This document shows, piece after piece, positions 35,720-45,975 of a stretch of 64,000 bases of DNA. Both the position numbers and the translations under genes were made by a program. This stretch comes from Dioscorea cayenensis subsp. rotundata. Taxonomy: Eukaryota > Streptophyta > Magnoliopsida > Dioscoreales > Dioscoreaceae. Where the stretch lies: assembly GCF_009730915.1 (NCBI RefSeq), contig NW_024088559.1:169170-233169 (forward strand). The letters are read 5' to 3'. Below the pieces are notes generated by a model. That model saw nothing but the letters and a program-made list of their open reading frames with translations. It was not told where the DNA came from and made no database searches. The first letter of the stretch is position 1, and each line of letters begins with the position of its first letter.

Positions 35720-36055
35720 ATAATATTTCACCTTAATAATAAATAAAGTTTGAAATTCCAACCTTTCTAACACAAATTCCAGTAATAATAATACTATGAA
35801 TTTTATGATATATGTGCCCTTTCTCCTTGTACTTGGCATTGGTGATATCTGAAGCCATATATAATGAATGATAAATAAGAACTCAAACTCAAATACAAAC
35901 CTAGTTAAATGCAAAAAGAAAGATTCTGGACTAACTATTTTAAAGAAAAAGAGAGGGGGAGAGAGAGAAATTATCAATGAAGATCTCCTCATATTTACTT
36001 GCCCCTTCCTAACATTCCGGACTACCTTTTCTAAAGAGAATTAAAAGAGAGAGTG

Positions 36056-36335
36056 CAAGGTTGCATTGTTTGTTTCTAGAAGGAAAGAGGGAGTGAAGAA
36101 AGAAACTGTAATTCTCACGCAAATTTTGTGGTGTAACTGTTTAAGAGAGGTTGATCATGTGGCAAAGGTTGCATTGTTTGTTTGAAGGAGGGAAAGAAGA
36201 AAGAAACTCTAAGTCTAATGCAAATTAAATCTTGTGGTTTAACTCTTTAATTAAGGTGTTTTTCATAGAAGAACTAAACTCAAAAAACTCATGCAAATCT
36301 TGTGCTTTAGCTGTTTAAGGGGCAGTTGATGTAGT
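36056..36335. repeat. Degenerate tandem repeats (about three units) cut by a LINE
   Basis: Units begin near 36056 and 36167, with a partial third near 36280. Shared words are aaggttgcattgtttgttt, gaagaaagaaact, tgcaaat, cttgtg.tttaactgttta and gttgat. The LINE insertion lies at the end of the last unit. Confidence 0.65.
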
Positions 36336-36340
36336 ATATT

Positions 36341-38256
36341 TTTAGGGGAAGGAGCTCATAGAGCTATTTTATTAATCACAAAGAAAAAAGTTTACAGAGT
36401 TCTTAGGATTACAGACCAGAAAATGAAAAAACAACAAAGAAAACAGAAGCAAAGAAAGAAAGCAAAACAAACAAACAAACAAAAATACAAATTAAAACTG
36501 AAAACCGGCATAAGTAAAGCCCTCCATTATCCAGTTCGGGAGATCTCTACCCAGATGATAGAGGGAAATCGAGTGAAGATTCCTGCCAAGCAAAGCCAAA
36601 TGGTTGGCCGGTGTTATCCATTCAGGGGGGACAAGATGGACGCGAGGGGAGCCAACGCTGAATAACAACTTGTTAATGTCCCGAGTCCATTGATTGATGA
36701 AGTGAATTGGTATATCAGCAGCCCAGTGGTTGCTCAGAAGAGCTTGATAAACAACGCGGTTGGATGTGAGGACGTGATGCAGATTGATTTGAGCTCTGGA
36801 AACTTCAAGAAGGATAATTTGAAAACTTTGAAGCTCGAGCAAAGAAGCGTGATTCCCAGCAATAGGACCACAACCTGAAGACATGACAACCCGATTATGA
36901 GTAGAAATGAAGAAACCAAAACCACTTACCTCAGACCTAGACGCATGCATTGCTGAGGTGAAGAGAAAAGGACCGTCCGCATTCGAAAAGTTATCCAGTA
37001 AGAGTTGGCGACCAGTCAGAGAGGTATTCACAACAGAGTGACTCATAACATGAGCCAGAGCTTTTGTAGTGATAATAGAAAAATTAGGAGTAGCGTGATT
37101 GAAGATAACTTCACATCTGTGTTTCCAAATATACCAAGCAACTTCAGTAATAATGGACTTATGAATTAGAGTATATTGGCTACAGGTGATCCATGAACCC
37201 TCTATGAAACCATCAGGGAAAACAAAGATAGTCCCAGTGAGAATGCTAACATTATGCCAAATAGACTGAGCTTTAGGACAATGAACCAGGAGGTGATCAG
37301 TGCATTCAAAATCCAAACTACAATGAACACAAAAGTTACGAGGACCCGAATTAATGCGATGGAGAAAATCATAAGTGGCCAGCTTACCATTAAAACAGAT
37401 CCAAAGAAAATATTGAGCTCGAGGGGCTACATTGAGTTTCCAAATAGTCCTCCACCCATTCCAGGAATTAAATTCATGATCAGAATGATTAAAAAAATGA
37501 TACACCTTAGGAGAAAGCTTAGACTTGCAGGATTTAGGAGTCCACAACCAGTGACAAGGAGAGTTAACATCAATATGCCCAAGCTTGTCCTTAAGACTGT
37601 CCACATTAGTATCAAATAAATTGAACAACTGTTGAAAGTCCCAAACACCGTGAGAAATGAAGTCAGAGACTTGGGAATTTTCCAATTCCAAAGTCATATT
37701 ACAGAAGGTAGGCTTAAAGGCGATGGGGATACTATCACACCAAGGATCAAATAGGAAAGAAGCCAGATTAGGATTCACAGAAATCAAAGAGCAATAAGGC
37801 TTCAGATGATTGGCAGTATAGCAAAGACCTCTAAAAAACCAAGAACAACCTGGGGGAATAGAGTCTCTCCAAAAATTAAACTTACCATATTTAGACACAA
37901 GGATATCGACCCAGATAGCCTCACAGCCATTTAAAAACTTGAAAACATTATTAGCCATCAAAGAAATTTTGGCAAGAGAAAGGTTTCTAATTCCTAGACC
38001 CCCCTCAGACTTAGGAAGAGAAAGATTTGCCCAAGCAACTGCATGGATGCCCTTTCCATTGCCACCTTTATACCAAAGAAAATCCCTAACAATTTTATCA
38101 ATTTCCTTGAGAACTGTATCTGGGATAATGTACGCAGAAGAATAGTAGGTTGGGATTGAAAGGATTGACGAGTTAATGAGAATAACTTTGGCTGATTGTG
38201 AAAGTTTAGAGTGTTTCCAATTCGAGCACAGTCTGCGAATTTTGTCGATCATAGAG
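36341..38256 (-). mobile_element. 5'-truncated LINE (non-LTR retrotransposon)
   Basis: A 1.9-kb insertion on the minus strand is flanked by an 11-base target-site duplication, tgtagtatatt, at 36330-36340 and 38257-38267. It carries only the 3' part of ORF2 and a 3' UTR of about 150 bases. The 5' truncation removes the endonuclease and reverse transcriptase catalytic domains, as is typical of incomplete target-primed reverse transcription. The tail is very short in A, unlike most LINEs. Confidence 0.9.
36492..38252 (-). pseudogene. 3' part of LINE ORF2: zinc-knuckle RVT and RNase H-like domains
   Basis: Open frame of 586 codons with no stop or frameshift. The N-terminal part is the region just after the reverse transcriptase core (LSQSAKVILINSSILSIPTYY, WANLSLPKSEGGLGIRN), then a zf-RVT domain (WRTIWKLNVAPRAQYFLWICF and HCSLDFECTDHLLVHCPKAQ), then an RNase H-like domain in the last 170 residues. 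In that domain the first and last catalytic Asp positions appear to be replaced (TSAMHAS where VDAS is usual, TSNRVV where SDS.LV is usual), so it is probably inactive. The ATG at 38252 is an internal Met exposed by the truncation. It is unlikely to be a host gene. Confidence 0.85.
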
Positions 38257-38301
38257 TGTAGTATATTATTCTTTCTAGTAACTGTGATACAAAAAAAATA
38301 C

Positions 38302-38461
38302 GAGAAATGCTATTCATCATGAATAGTTTTCACTAAATCCAACACGAATACTAACCTTATAATTGGGATTGCTAACTGAACTCCGTGGTTAGCAACCCCA
38401 TCTCTGGGTTAGTATTCGTATAATTTTATTTGCAAACTATTCGTAATGAATAGCATTGCTC
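38302..38461. mobile_element. Mutator-type MITE
   Basis: A 160-bp element with 28-base terminal inverted repeats (gag[a/c]aatgctattcat..) having about 3 mismatches, flanked by a perfect 9-base duplication aaaaaatac (38293-38301 and 38462-38470). Nine-base duplications are the hallmark of Mutator-like elements. Its interior is also palindromic (cgaatactaacc facing gggttagtattcg; gggattgctaac facing ggttagcaacccc), so the whole element folds back. Confidence 0.88.
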
Positions 38462-39325
38462 AAAAAATACTTCAATGTTTTTAGTAACTTTTAATTAAGA
38501 TTTCTATTTTAACTGTGGTGTCATCTTGACTACTTTGCTATTTTTAATAGTTAAATTATAATCATCAATAAAATCTCTTTAAAGTTGTCGATTTTAAATA
38601 CATATAACAAGAAGTAGTATTGTGTGAAGGAACATTTATGTCAAAAGAACAGTAATGAAATAAAACAAAGAATATCAGCTTAATTTTAGCTTTTTTATCA
38701 TAAAAAAAACCAATAATAATTTTTTTAATTTTTAAATATTGTATTTTAAATTACAATAAAGTTGTTTAGTTTTTTGTGAATTAAAATGATATAAAATAAA
38801 AACTAAAAAATACCCCTTCTGTTTCTATTGAATTATCACTATTAACTGTTAAAAATATATTATGAAAATTAGTTAATTGTCTTAATTTTATCAAATTTTC
38901 ACTTAATTTTTCAAAATTACTATTTACTATATTATCCCATCAAATTTACTCTCTTTATATTCTTAAATATAATCTTCTATTTTTTCCTCTCTATTTTGTA
39001 ATAGTAAATGTGATGTACACTAGTCACTAGTATTTTAGAAAAAAAAAAAAAAATAGTTTCTTGGTCCATAAATTTTAAAATTATAAAAAAATCAATATGA
39101 AAATTCTAACATTCATTAAATTAATATCGCTAGAAAGTTACAATTAAAGGAAGGAAGCATTTTTAAGAAAACAACAACAAACAAACAAAATTGCACACTT
39201 AACTGGACTGATCATAATGTATAGATATCATAAAATAACCAACAAAAATACAAAAAGAGAAGGCACACTAAAACATAGAAAAACATGGAAAACAGAGCAA
39301 CAGAAGCACAAGGGCCAGAACTCAG

Positions 39326-39855
39326 TGCATAAGTTGATTTAAAAATAGGAAATTATAGAGAACCATTAATTGGTTGGTTAACAGATTAGTTGGTCTAAAA
39401 ATAAAAAGTTAAGAGGAATTGGTTGATCACACACTTACTACATAAGTTGGTTTAATGATAATTATAATAATAAAAATGGTTTGAATGAATGATTAGTGCA
39501 TAAGTTGGTTCAAAATTAAAAAAATTATACAGCTAAACACCAAGTATATGGGTTGATTTAAAACAAGAAGTTATAAACAATTAATGAGTTGGCTAAGCAC
39601 TTAGCATATATAATTAGTTGGTTTACAAATAAGAAGACATTTGAGTGATGTAAGTTCATAAGTTCGTTAAAAAATAATAAGTTACAAGGAATGAATTAAC
39701 TAAACACTTTGTAAATAAATTAGTTTAGAAACAAGAAGTCACATAAAATAAGTTGGCTAAACATTTTGTACATAAGTTGGTGTAAAATGAAAGGGTTATA
39801 CAAAATGAGTTGGCTAAATATCTTGTACATAAGTTTGTTTAAGTCATAAATAGTT
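39326..39855. repeat. Degenerate minisatellite, ~57-bp unit, about ten copies
   Basis: Successive units read roughly ag.acataagttggttta, then aaataagaagttata, then gaatgagttggctaaacact. Copies start near 39326, 39390, 39430, 39495, 39540, 39600, 39655, 39710, 39765 and 39825. Divergence between copies is high, with the best-matched copies at the right end, nearest the response-regulator gene. Confidence 0.8.
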
Positions 39856-40167
39856 TTCTTATGTCCGAAAAGGCGAAAACTACACGATTAACGGCGAATA
39901 TCACATTAATCTTCTCCGAAAGAGAAGAAAATTACAGCATGATGAAAACAGTTGAGGAATGTTTAATGCCTAGTATGCTTGTTAAGTATAAGAAATCAAG
40001 GATCTGTTCTATAGCACAATCATGCTCAAAGCAAGTGAAAAGGCTACAACTTTTGAATGCTTCAACTGCAAAGTTGCCGCTGTCTTTTTGTTGTGGCTAA
40101 ATGCTGAAAATACAGACACATGTAACTGCCTTGCAAATTGAGCTATCTAAAAATTATGACTGAATAA

Positions 40168-43100
40168 TCATGTAAAAAGGCATCCATCAAGTGGCGGGTA
40201 GTCTGTTGTGTCGTAGAATTGCTTGAGGTCGAATTCCCCCGCATCGAACAAGTTACCGTGAACTTCTGTCAATGACATTGAGTCGTATTCGAAAATTCCC
40301 ATGCCATTAAGGCCGACGTTCTCTAAGCAGCCATAGCCTTGAAGAGAATATAACTGCAAGTCATCAGGAAAGGAAACCAATCCAACTCCATTTTCCATAC
40401 TTGATTCTTGTGATGTCGATAACAAACCATAGTTTCCAGGTTGATCCAAGTACAATGACTCTGTTCTTTGCAAGCTAGTGAGCTCGGGTGGCATGGTGAA
40501 TGCTTGAGAATTTGTAATTCCATGTTCAACATGAACTGAGACTGAGTCTATTGCGCATGTAATCGGAGATATAGTTTTTCTGTGATCCATAGACACAGGC
40601 TTGATGTTAGTGATTCCAGTTTTCTCTCTTTCAGTAGTAGTGCAGGTCCTTGAGATGAGAGGCGGCGCCGTGTGAAAATGATCCAACGGTTTGTGTTCTT
40701 GGTTAGGCTGAGGTAAGATGGAGAAGCCTTGCGGTAGACCACCATTCTCAATGTTGTTTTTCGGATACTGCATAACTTGCTTCACTGCAATGTTGCTGCT
40801 CGGAGGTTGCTGCTTTGATATTGCTTGTTCCAAGGGCCTGTAATCGACATTAGGCATGAAGGAAACCAATACGTCTAACTGAGAAACACTATTTATCTTT
40901 GGAGGGTCAATAAAATCACTTCTTAAGCCTTTTTTGGCATCGGTTACTTGCACGGAGACAATGCTCTTCAAGTCATCGACCTGAATATCTGAGAAAATCC
41001 CTTGAGCTTGTATTTTCTGAGTAGTGCCGACATATCTGCTGGCCACACTGTTTTGTTGCGTAGAAATGGAGCTCTGAGTCATCAGAGGCGGAGGAGGTGG
41101 AGGGGGAGCGGGGTCCTTCGGACAGAATTCTGACTGTGTATTTCTGCTAGGAATTCGCACTTCATTCTGCTTTTGTATTCTGCTCAAGTAGAGACGGTAT
41201 TTCTGCAGAAAAATGGATTTCAGAAATAAACTACTAAAAATTTAAACTTAACCAGATTGATGATATTTCATCATATAATTCTTCAAAAATCAGACTTGAA
41301 AAGAATTGATACATTACAAGTCTTGGCAGGATAACATTAACTGATTAACAGAGACCTAACAAACCTCTTCCTTCATATGGCCTAATAATGAATTGCTGCA
41401 ATAGTAGCAGCCAATATCAGGATGGATGGACTGGATTAATTATTTGAAGATGTGCTTTGATTGCAATTAATTCTTATATTTACCATTTATCACGTGCTTG
41501 CAAATTGAAGCCCTGAGAGAAACTAAGTGCTTTGTTCTTTAAGGCATTATGTGCACTATTTGGACGCTGATGCATACTTAGTCCAAAGACTACTTTTCCA
41601 AGAGAAGAACCTGAATCCAATGTTAAGTTAGAAAAGGACCCATACTAATTGTCGATCGCTATTTATATGTTCCACGTTAAGAAACAGAATGAAGGACAAC
41701 AATATATTTCTTTGAGGAAACTCTAATTCCTTGTTAAGAAGAAAAATAATAATAATCACAAAGAAGAAATAATAATAATAATAATAATAATAATAGTAGT
41801 AGTGATGATTATGAATAATACGTAATTTGTTTTCCTCAAATGAATTGTCTTCCATGCAATCAGTTCATAGACTGGTGAAGTTTCCGATGGTCAAATGACA
41901 ATATGTAAAAAATTTTGGTTTACACCATGCATGCAGATCTTCATGTTCTGGTTGTAGAACTAGGTGCAATTACAAATGATTTTATACAACAGACATGTCT
42001 TCGAAATGGCATCTCGTCATTTTTTATTTTTATTCTCTAAGACAACAACACTCTAGTCCATAAATCTCGAGAAACCTGAGCACATGTGGATCTGAACATA
42101 TTTTATTTACTCTGGAGTAGAAAAAAAAAAAAAAAAGAATTTGAAAATTTTGTCAAATTACCAGCCATATAAATAAATATTGCTCATTATATAAATGAAA
42201 TTCATTCGCAACCAGAATGCTTTTTGATTTTGATGCTGACATCAAATAATCACCGATTGAAATTTAGGAATCATTATAACTCAACTCAACATAGACATTA
42301 TTTGACTATTTCAAAATATCAAGATAAATAATTCCTTGAAATCCCAACGAATAAAAAATGTTTATTACCTGAAGGTGGCTTGCAACATTTTCTCTTGTTA
42401 GCCCAGGAACACTCATCAAGTCGAGTATTTTTTTAGGACCAACTTCTGCCAAAAGAAACATCAAGAACAAACACAAGAGCATTAAATATAAACAAAGAAA
42501 AAATTGCTAGCCTTAGAAAAGGCATACAATTATTTACTCTTTGCTGAGTTATTTTCGCTTCCATGGTTCTTTGAGTAGGAAATCAGGAAAGACCATAAAT
42601 GAAGACAAAATTCAATACCAGATACTCACTATCAAATCCAATCTGATTTACAGCATCGACAAACTTCTGGTGAAGATCCACAGTCCAAACTACCCTTGCC
42701 TTCTTTGCAGCAGAAGAATCACCATATTCTTGGTCAGCTAGATCTTTGTTATCCATATCTTTCCTCTTCCTTACAGAGTCGACTCCGCCAAATACTTTAT
42801 TTTCATCAAACTCCTCATATCTACTCCTTAGTAGTTGAATATCTTCGCTGCTATCATGACTTTCAATCTCTCTCACCTCATGTATTTTCTTTCTGTAAAC
42901 ATGTTGCCATATATTGCGCAGTTCTTTCAACCTTACAGGCTTAAGAAGATAATCACAAGCACCATGTTGAACACCTTTCATAACTCTACTTGTTTCCCCA
43001 TCGACAGACATCACTGTAAATTTAGAGAAACAGAAAAGTTACTCTAGTATTGAGCACCAGCAAATTCATGAGTTCTACTAATGCTATAAATTTGGGCGCA

Positions 43101-44640
43101 TATAAACTTAACTGATAACAGGAAGATCCATCTCAAGTCCAACATGCTCAAGAAGCTTGAAACCATCCATGTCAGGCATATTGACATCACTGATCACAAT
43201 GTCAAATTTATCTTTTCTTTCCCGGAGAATATGTAGAGCAACTCTTGCTAAACCACATGTAGTTACTGCAACATTCAAGAATATTATTAGTAATAAACAT
43301 CTTCAACAGTGTAGGAAGGAAGGAAGCATCTTACTTTCACACTTTAAGAATTAGGTGGGTATCAAATGCAGGTATTTTACAGAAATGAAAAATGAATCCA
43401 ACATAGGGGCATTAATAAGCTTGACTAATATTCTTTAAGAAAAATACATTTTTTGTTATAACAAGCATCACATTTTCCAGTTGGAATGAGAAGGGTCCTT
43501 CAGCAGGCAGAGGACAAAATACAGGATTATCAGTGAATGAAATGTAGGTATATCGAAAGTTATATAGCAGCATCAATTAAAACTCACTACATTAGACTAT
43601 CAAACTTTGTCTAAGGCCAAATTAAAAACAAATGAATGATACAATAGTATCGCAAAATGAACTGCAATATTCTCAAATTTTAAACCCCTGGAACTTATAA
43701 AAAATACATCAGCAAAAATCTCAGTACACTTGGGTTTCATCACTTTTAAGTTTTATCCTTGGTCTTCAAAAAGAGCAGGCGTCCTTCAGTCACAGAGTAA
43801 TAGCTAAAAACTTAATCAAACAGTTCCCTTAAATTACTGTATAAAAAAATGGAATTTTGAAATGCAGCTATAAATTATGAAAACATAGTCAAAATTATCG
43901 GACAGTAAGACACAGTAAAAAAACTAAAGTTACCGATGAATGCCATCAACTCAACTGTTCATAAGAAATTAAAAAGGCCAAACCAGAGGACCAAAGCAAA
44001 AACAAGCAAACAGAACAATAAAAACCATACGGTATGCAACTATTCTTTCTAAACAGTATAAACACATGTTCGTCCCTGTTTTCCTGATCATAAAAGTCAT
44101 GTTTTGCAGTCAAATCAGTATCTGAAAATAAAAAATAAAAAAAAATCTCATGCTGACCACCAACACAAGCAGAGCTCCTAAACCCTAATCTACCAGAAAG
44201 CAATGCAGAAATCCTTGGGTTAAATAAAAACAAGCAACAACCCCACACAAAGCCATGCTCAAGACAACAAAATTGAAAAGCAATAACCAAAACCACGCAA
44301 ATCATATGAAATCAAAGCAATCAAGCAAACAATCCAAATCAAACAGAGCAAAACTTCCATGCAGGCATTAAAGCAAGCACCTTGTTGAGCTAAAAACCAA
44401 CCCAACAACCCCAGCATCCAAGAAACACAGAGAGACATCAAAAGAAGAAAGAAAAGCAAAAACAAAGTGAAGAAATACATTAAGGTGGAACAAAAAACCA
44501 CCACCTTCATAGGAGCACTTCTTGAGCATCTTTTCAAGGATTTTCAACCAAGTAGGATCATCATCAACAACGAGGACCCGAAGCCCATAAGGAAAGGCTT
44601 CCGCCCTGGTGGTAAGATGACCAGCGTTCTCCCCAGGCAT
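40168..44640 (-). CDS. Type-B response regulator (ARR11/ORR26-like)
   Basis: Nuclear transcription factor at the end of the cytokinin phosphorelay. Five exons in transcript order (44640-44505, 43265-43113, 43013-42630, 42445-42369, 41202-40168) join in frame to 594 aa. The receiver domain has the acidic pocket Asp26-Asp28 ([12 protein letters not shown]), phospho-acceptor Asp72 ([11 protein letters not shown]) and Lys121 (YLLKPVR). A basic linker with RKRKD leads to a GARP/Myb-like DNA-binding domain at about 200-257 ([48 protein letters not shown]). The C-terminal half is a long, Gln/Pro/Ser-rich probable activation region with [10 protein letters not shown]. All key residues are present. 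The start is MPGENAGHL; the open frame extends further upstream but without an ATG. The long intron 4 holds an (AAT)n tract near 41770-41800. Confidence 0.95.
41770..41803. repeat. (AAT)n microsatellite in an intron
   Basis: About ten AAT/TAG-type triplets within intron 4 of the response regulator. Confidence 0.9.
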
Positions 44641-45203
44641 GCTATTGCTAGCGATGAAGACGCTGAGAAGCAAGACAAGAGAAACAGAGCAAAGAGAGAA
44701 GGAGGAAAGAGAGAAAGGGAGTTCAATGGCTGCAGCACTTGGCCTCAAATTATAATGTTCGAATATATAAATAAATTTAATAAGTAAATAAATTAATTAA
44801 AATAAAATAAATAGATAAAGCACTTGCCTTCCCTCAACGAATATTGGCGCCAGTTAGTTAACTCAGTGGGCCCCAGCCTCTTTCCCTCTCTCTCTCTCTC
44901 TCTCTCTATCTTTTGGTTTTTATTTTTATTTTTTATTTTTTATTTATTTCAAAAAATAATAGGAATTAAAATCATGGTGTTAGGGACGTTGTTTTGGTAT
45001 ATTTACACTTAATCCTCTGTGTAGAATATTCATGATCTCGTTAAAAAATAGAGTTTAAATCTCAGTTATTAAAAATAAAATGAATTAATTAGGATGATCA
45101 ATTTCATAATAAAAGGATGGTAAGAATGGTAATTTTTTTCTTTTTGTCATATCTCTGATAATATTGGTTGAGTCAAATAATTTATTAATTTTTATTTAAA
45201 TTG

Positions 45204-45243
<40 letters not shown>

Positions 45244-45245
45244 AG

Positions 45246-45363
45246 CATCGCACGAATCGTTGCTCTGGGCCGTTGGATTTCAATCCAATGGTTCTGCACT
45301 ATTCAATAATACTATTTATAAACAGTATATAATAAAAAATGGAATAAACAGTATTTTTCAAAA
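45246..45363. repeat. Foldback-like repeat, family A copy 2
   Basis: Matches the repeat near 34455-34545: ccgttggatt-tc-aatccaatgg, then actatttataaacagtat and aaaaaatgg.ata.acagt. It lies between an (ATT)n tract and another (ATT)n tract. Confidence 0.65.
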
Positions 45364-45418
45364 GATATTATTAATCTTGTTGCTGTCTGTGGATGTCAAT
45401 AAAAACCCTTTTCTCATA

Positions 45419-45457
<39 letters not shown>

Positions 45458-45649
45458 GTGATATTCCTTTTGGAAAATTGTAAGGGATAAAGCTTGTGGA
45501 GATGATAGATCAATGGTTTAGTTAGTTAACTTTGGCAGAGCAAATTCTTTCTTTGTCACTAATATTCATTTTATAAGAATTTACTTTATTATTTTTTTAA
45601 TAAAACTTTTTATTGTTTAATCAGAAATATTGGATCAGTGGTTCAAAAC

Positions 45650-45651
<2 letters not shown>

Positions 45652-45721
<70 letters not shown>
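45652..45721. repeat. (TA)n microsatellite
   Basis: About 35 uninterrupted TA units, the longest in the window, ending exactly where the family B element begins. Confidence 0.95.
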
Positions 45722-45724
<3 letters not shown>

Positions 45725-45975
45725 GACCAATCATCTAGAGATGTCTCTAGATTTCAAATCTAGGAATGTCTATAGTAACGAGAGTGATAATCTGACGGTT
45801 CTTATTATTATAAACAGTGAAAACCGCGTTATACAGTGTTGTACAGTATAATAATAAACAGTTAAAAAGTGTACAATTTTTATATAAACAATCAATCATC
45901 GGATGATGATCCAACGGCTTAGATTTAAAATGTCCCTAGATTTCAAATTTAGGGACTTACTAGATAATTTTTTTC
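45722..45975. mobile_element. (TA)n-embedded inverted-repeat element, family B copy 2
   Basis: A 254-bp non-coding element between 35 TA units on the left and about 12 on the right. Its ends are imperfect inverted repeats of about 40 bases (tctagatttcaaatctagg against cctagatttcaaatttaggg). It aligns along its whole length with the copy at 34825-35080, and the boundaries of both copies fall exactly at the TA tracts. Confidence 0.78.

Larger units (their letters stand above)
34266..36340. other. Repeat-rich upstream flank of BAHD copy 2
   Basis: No gene is seen. Contents: (TA)n near 34320-34343 and 34354-34395, a palindrome with a foldback-like repeat (about 34400-34545), a ~255-bp inverted-repeat element between TA tracts (34825-35080), a SINE-like element (35513-35719), and degenerate tandem repeats (36056-36335) ending at the LINE insertion point. 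Confidence 0.6.
38268..40167. other. Repeat-rich 3' flank of the response regulator
   Basis: No gene is seen. Contains the MITE at 38302-38461, AT-rich DNA, a minisatellite of about ten degenerate units (39326-39855) and about 300 bases of probable 3' UTR of the response regulator. Confidence 0.6.

Noticed and set aside
36423-37619. Plus-strand open frames across the LINE
   Set aside because: They are antisense shadows of the LINE ORF2 fragment.
43946-44537. Antisense-looking open frames between the first two response-regulator exons
   Set aside because: They lie in intron 1 of the response regulator; the receiver domain reads continuously across this intron without them.
45630-45851. Open frame encoding an Ile-Tyr repeat
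   Set aside because: It is a translation of the (TA)n microsatellite and the family B element.
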